From NCBI GenBank assembly GCA_036265915.1, contig DATAOC010000075.1, positions 1-13,884 on the forward strand: a stretch of DNA of 13,884 nucleotides, in the 5' to 3' direction. This stretch comes from AR12 sp036265915. GTDB taxonomy: Bacteria; Methylomirabilota; Methylomirabilia; Rokubacteriales; CSP1-6. Within the stretch, counting starts at the first letter, position 1. The number at the start of each line of letters is the position of its first letter. Positions 12,958 through 13,884 of this stretch are shown here, piece by piece. Below the pieces are notes generated by a model, which saw only the letters and a program-made list of their open reading frames with translations, searched no databases and was not told the origin of the DNA. The translations under genes were made by a program, and so were the position numbers.

Positions 12958-13884
12958 GTGACGGCGCCGCGCTTCGGCTTCTTCTTCTGGCCGTTCTCGC
13001 CCGAGTACACGACGCGCATGGTGGAGCTCGGCGAGCGAGACGGCTGGGACATGGTCGGTATCGCGGACACGCCGGGCAATGCCATGGACGTCTGGGTCGC
13101 GCTCACGCTGGCAGCGACCCGCTCGCAGCGCGTCCGGCTCGCCGCCTGCGTCACGAATCTGGTGACGCGCCATCCCGCCATCACCGTCGGCGCAGCCACG
13201 GCGGTCGATGCCGTCTCGGGCGGCCGCATGATCCTCGGCTTCGGCACCGGACACAGCGGCGTGGCGAACCTCGGAGCGGCCGCCTCGAAGCCCATGGCCT
13301 ATCGCGACGGGCTGGCGTCCACGCGCGCGCTGCTTCGCGGCGACGCCGCCACGCAGGGCGGCACCGTGCCTCGAGGCGCCCCGTTACGGGCGGTGCCCGT
13401 GTACGGCGCGGCGTCCGGCCCCGCGGCGTTGCGCAGCGTCGGCGCCGTCGCCGACGGCGCCTTCGTGAACTACGGGCTGCAGGCCGAGCACGTCGCGCAG
13501 GCGCGCGCGCAGCTCGCAGCGGGCGCCGCGCAGACCGCTCGCCCGGTGGCCGACGTCGACACCTGGTGGATCGCCTGCCTGGACGTGGCCGATCGGCGCG
13601 AGGTGGCGCTCGCCACGCTCGGCAACATCCTCGGCTTCGTCGCCGCCTACGTGCTCGGCCCGGCGCCGGCCGAGCGCGGCGTTCCGCCGGAGCTTCGAGC
13701 AGCGGTCGGAGAGCTGCGGCGCACGTACACGACGCGGCGGGCAGAGATGGACGCCGCTCTGGTGAAGCGGCTGGGGCTGTTCGATTACCTGCGCGGCCGG
13801 CTGGCGGTGGCCGGTACCCCGGACGACTGCATCGCCCAGGTCCGGGCCGCCATCGCGGCCGGCGCCCGGCAGCTCATGTTCACC
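12958..13884 (+). CDS. Luciferase-like oxidoreductase 2, F420-dependent MER-like type (3' end cut by window)
   Basis: The frame is open for 309 codons from GTG 12958 to the window end without a stop. It reads RFGFFFWPFSPEYTTRM, then the ACVTNLVTRHPAITVGAAT segment (63-81) and GFGTGHSGVANLG (94-106). TN-x-x-TRHP and GxGxGxS-x-x-x-x-LG are typical of the 5,10-methylenetetrahydromethanopterin reductase-like branch of LLM proteins, many of which use coenzyme F420. It ends within the C-terminal helix TPDDCIAQVRAAIAAGARQL; the last part of the barrel is outside the window. The GTG follows the second binding-protein stop by 1 bp, so it shares that transcript. It is clearly different from the first monooxygenase: the EHHF motif is absent. 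Confidence 0.87.
   Translation, partial: MTAPRFGFFFWPFSPEYTTRMVELGERDGWDMVGIADTPGNAMDVWVALTLAATRSQRVRLAACVTNLVTRHPAITVGAATAVDAVSGGRMILGFGTGHSGVANLGAAASKPMAYRDGLASTRALLRGDAATQGGTVPRGAPLRAVPVYGAASGPAALRSVGAVADGAFVNYGLQAEHVAQARAQLAAGAAQTARPVADVDTWWIACLDVADRREVALATLGNILGFVAAYVLGPAPAERGVPPELRAAVGELRRTYTTRRAEMDAALVKRLGLFDYLRGRLAVAGTPDDCIAQVRAAIAAGARQLMFT

Noticed and set aside
11592..13295. Long minus-strand open frame (567 codons)
   Set aside because: Antisense to the second binding protein and both flanking oxidoreductase genes; no domain visible.
1..13884. tRNA, rRNA, insertion sequences, phage or defence genes
   Set aside because: I saw no tRNA-like cloverleaf, transposase, terminal inverted repeat pair or known defence-gene motif on reading both strands.

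Overview
The window is one end-to-end stretch of a very GC-rich (roughly 68-70 %) bacterial chromosome with GTG starts, 1-8 bp gene overlaps and almost no intergenic space. The gene set (Liv-type ABC transporter, ACMSD-like amidohydrolase, luciferase-like monooxygenases, PuuE/NodB-type deacetylase) is a mix I associate with uncultivated soil or groundwater lineages such as Candidatus Rokubacteria/Methylomirabilota or with deep-branching proteobacteria. This placement is inference from style and content; no marker gene is present.

Layout. (1) 2-782: the end of a DsbA-type thioredoxin-fold gene, a small Rieske ferredoxin and a cupin, joined by 4-bp overlaps. (2) 792-1431: an XRE-type regulator and an orphan LAB_N (lipid A biosynthesis N-terminal) membrane protein. 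(3) 1472-3651: a class V PLP aminotransferase overlapping a D-2-hydroxyacid dehydrogenase, a plausible glyoxylate or amino-acid/2-oxoacid pair. (4) 3696-4067: an unrecognised, leucine-free, alanine-rich basic protein that converges on (5) a minus-strand PuuE/NodB-like deacetylase at 4094-4966. (6) 5012-13884 and beyond: one long plus-strand operon containing an amidohydrolase, livH, livM, a first substrate-binding protein, livG, livF, a luciferase-like monooxygenase, a second substrate-binding protein and a second (F420-type) monooxygenase cut by the window end.

How it may work together: the Liv-type transporter imports a small carboxylated or amide-bearing compound, and the amidohydrolase, monooxygenases and possibly the divergent deacetylase modify or open it. 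The two binding-protein-plus-oxygenase pairs suggest two related substrates. The substrate cannot be read from the sequence.

Points of interest beyond the genes: a 66-bp-period tandem repeat (two copies, 61 bp with one mismatch) between livM and the first binding protein; a compact divergent promoter region at 4967-5011 with a near-palindromic AT-rich core and a probable leaderless start; a livG gene with no ATG/GTG/TTG where the family start should be, so CTG is likely; a 31-nt exact DNA identity shared by the two diverged binding-protein genes; and the 11-residue periodicity of the alanine-rich protein.
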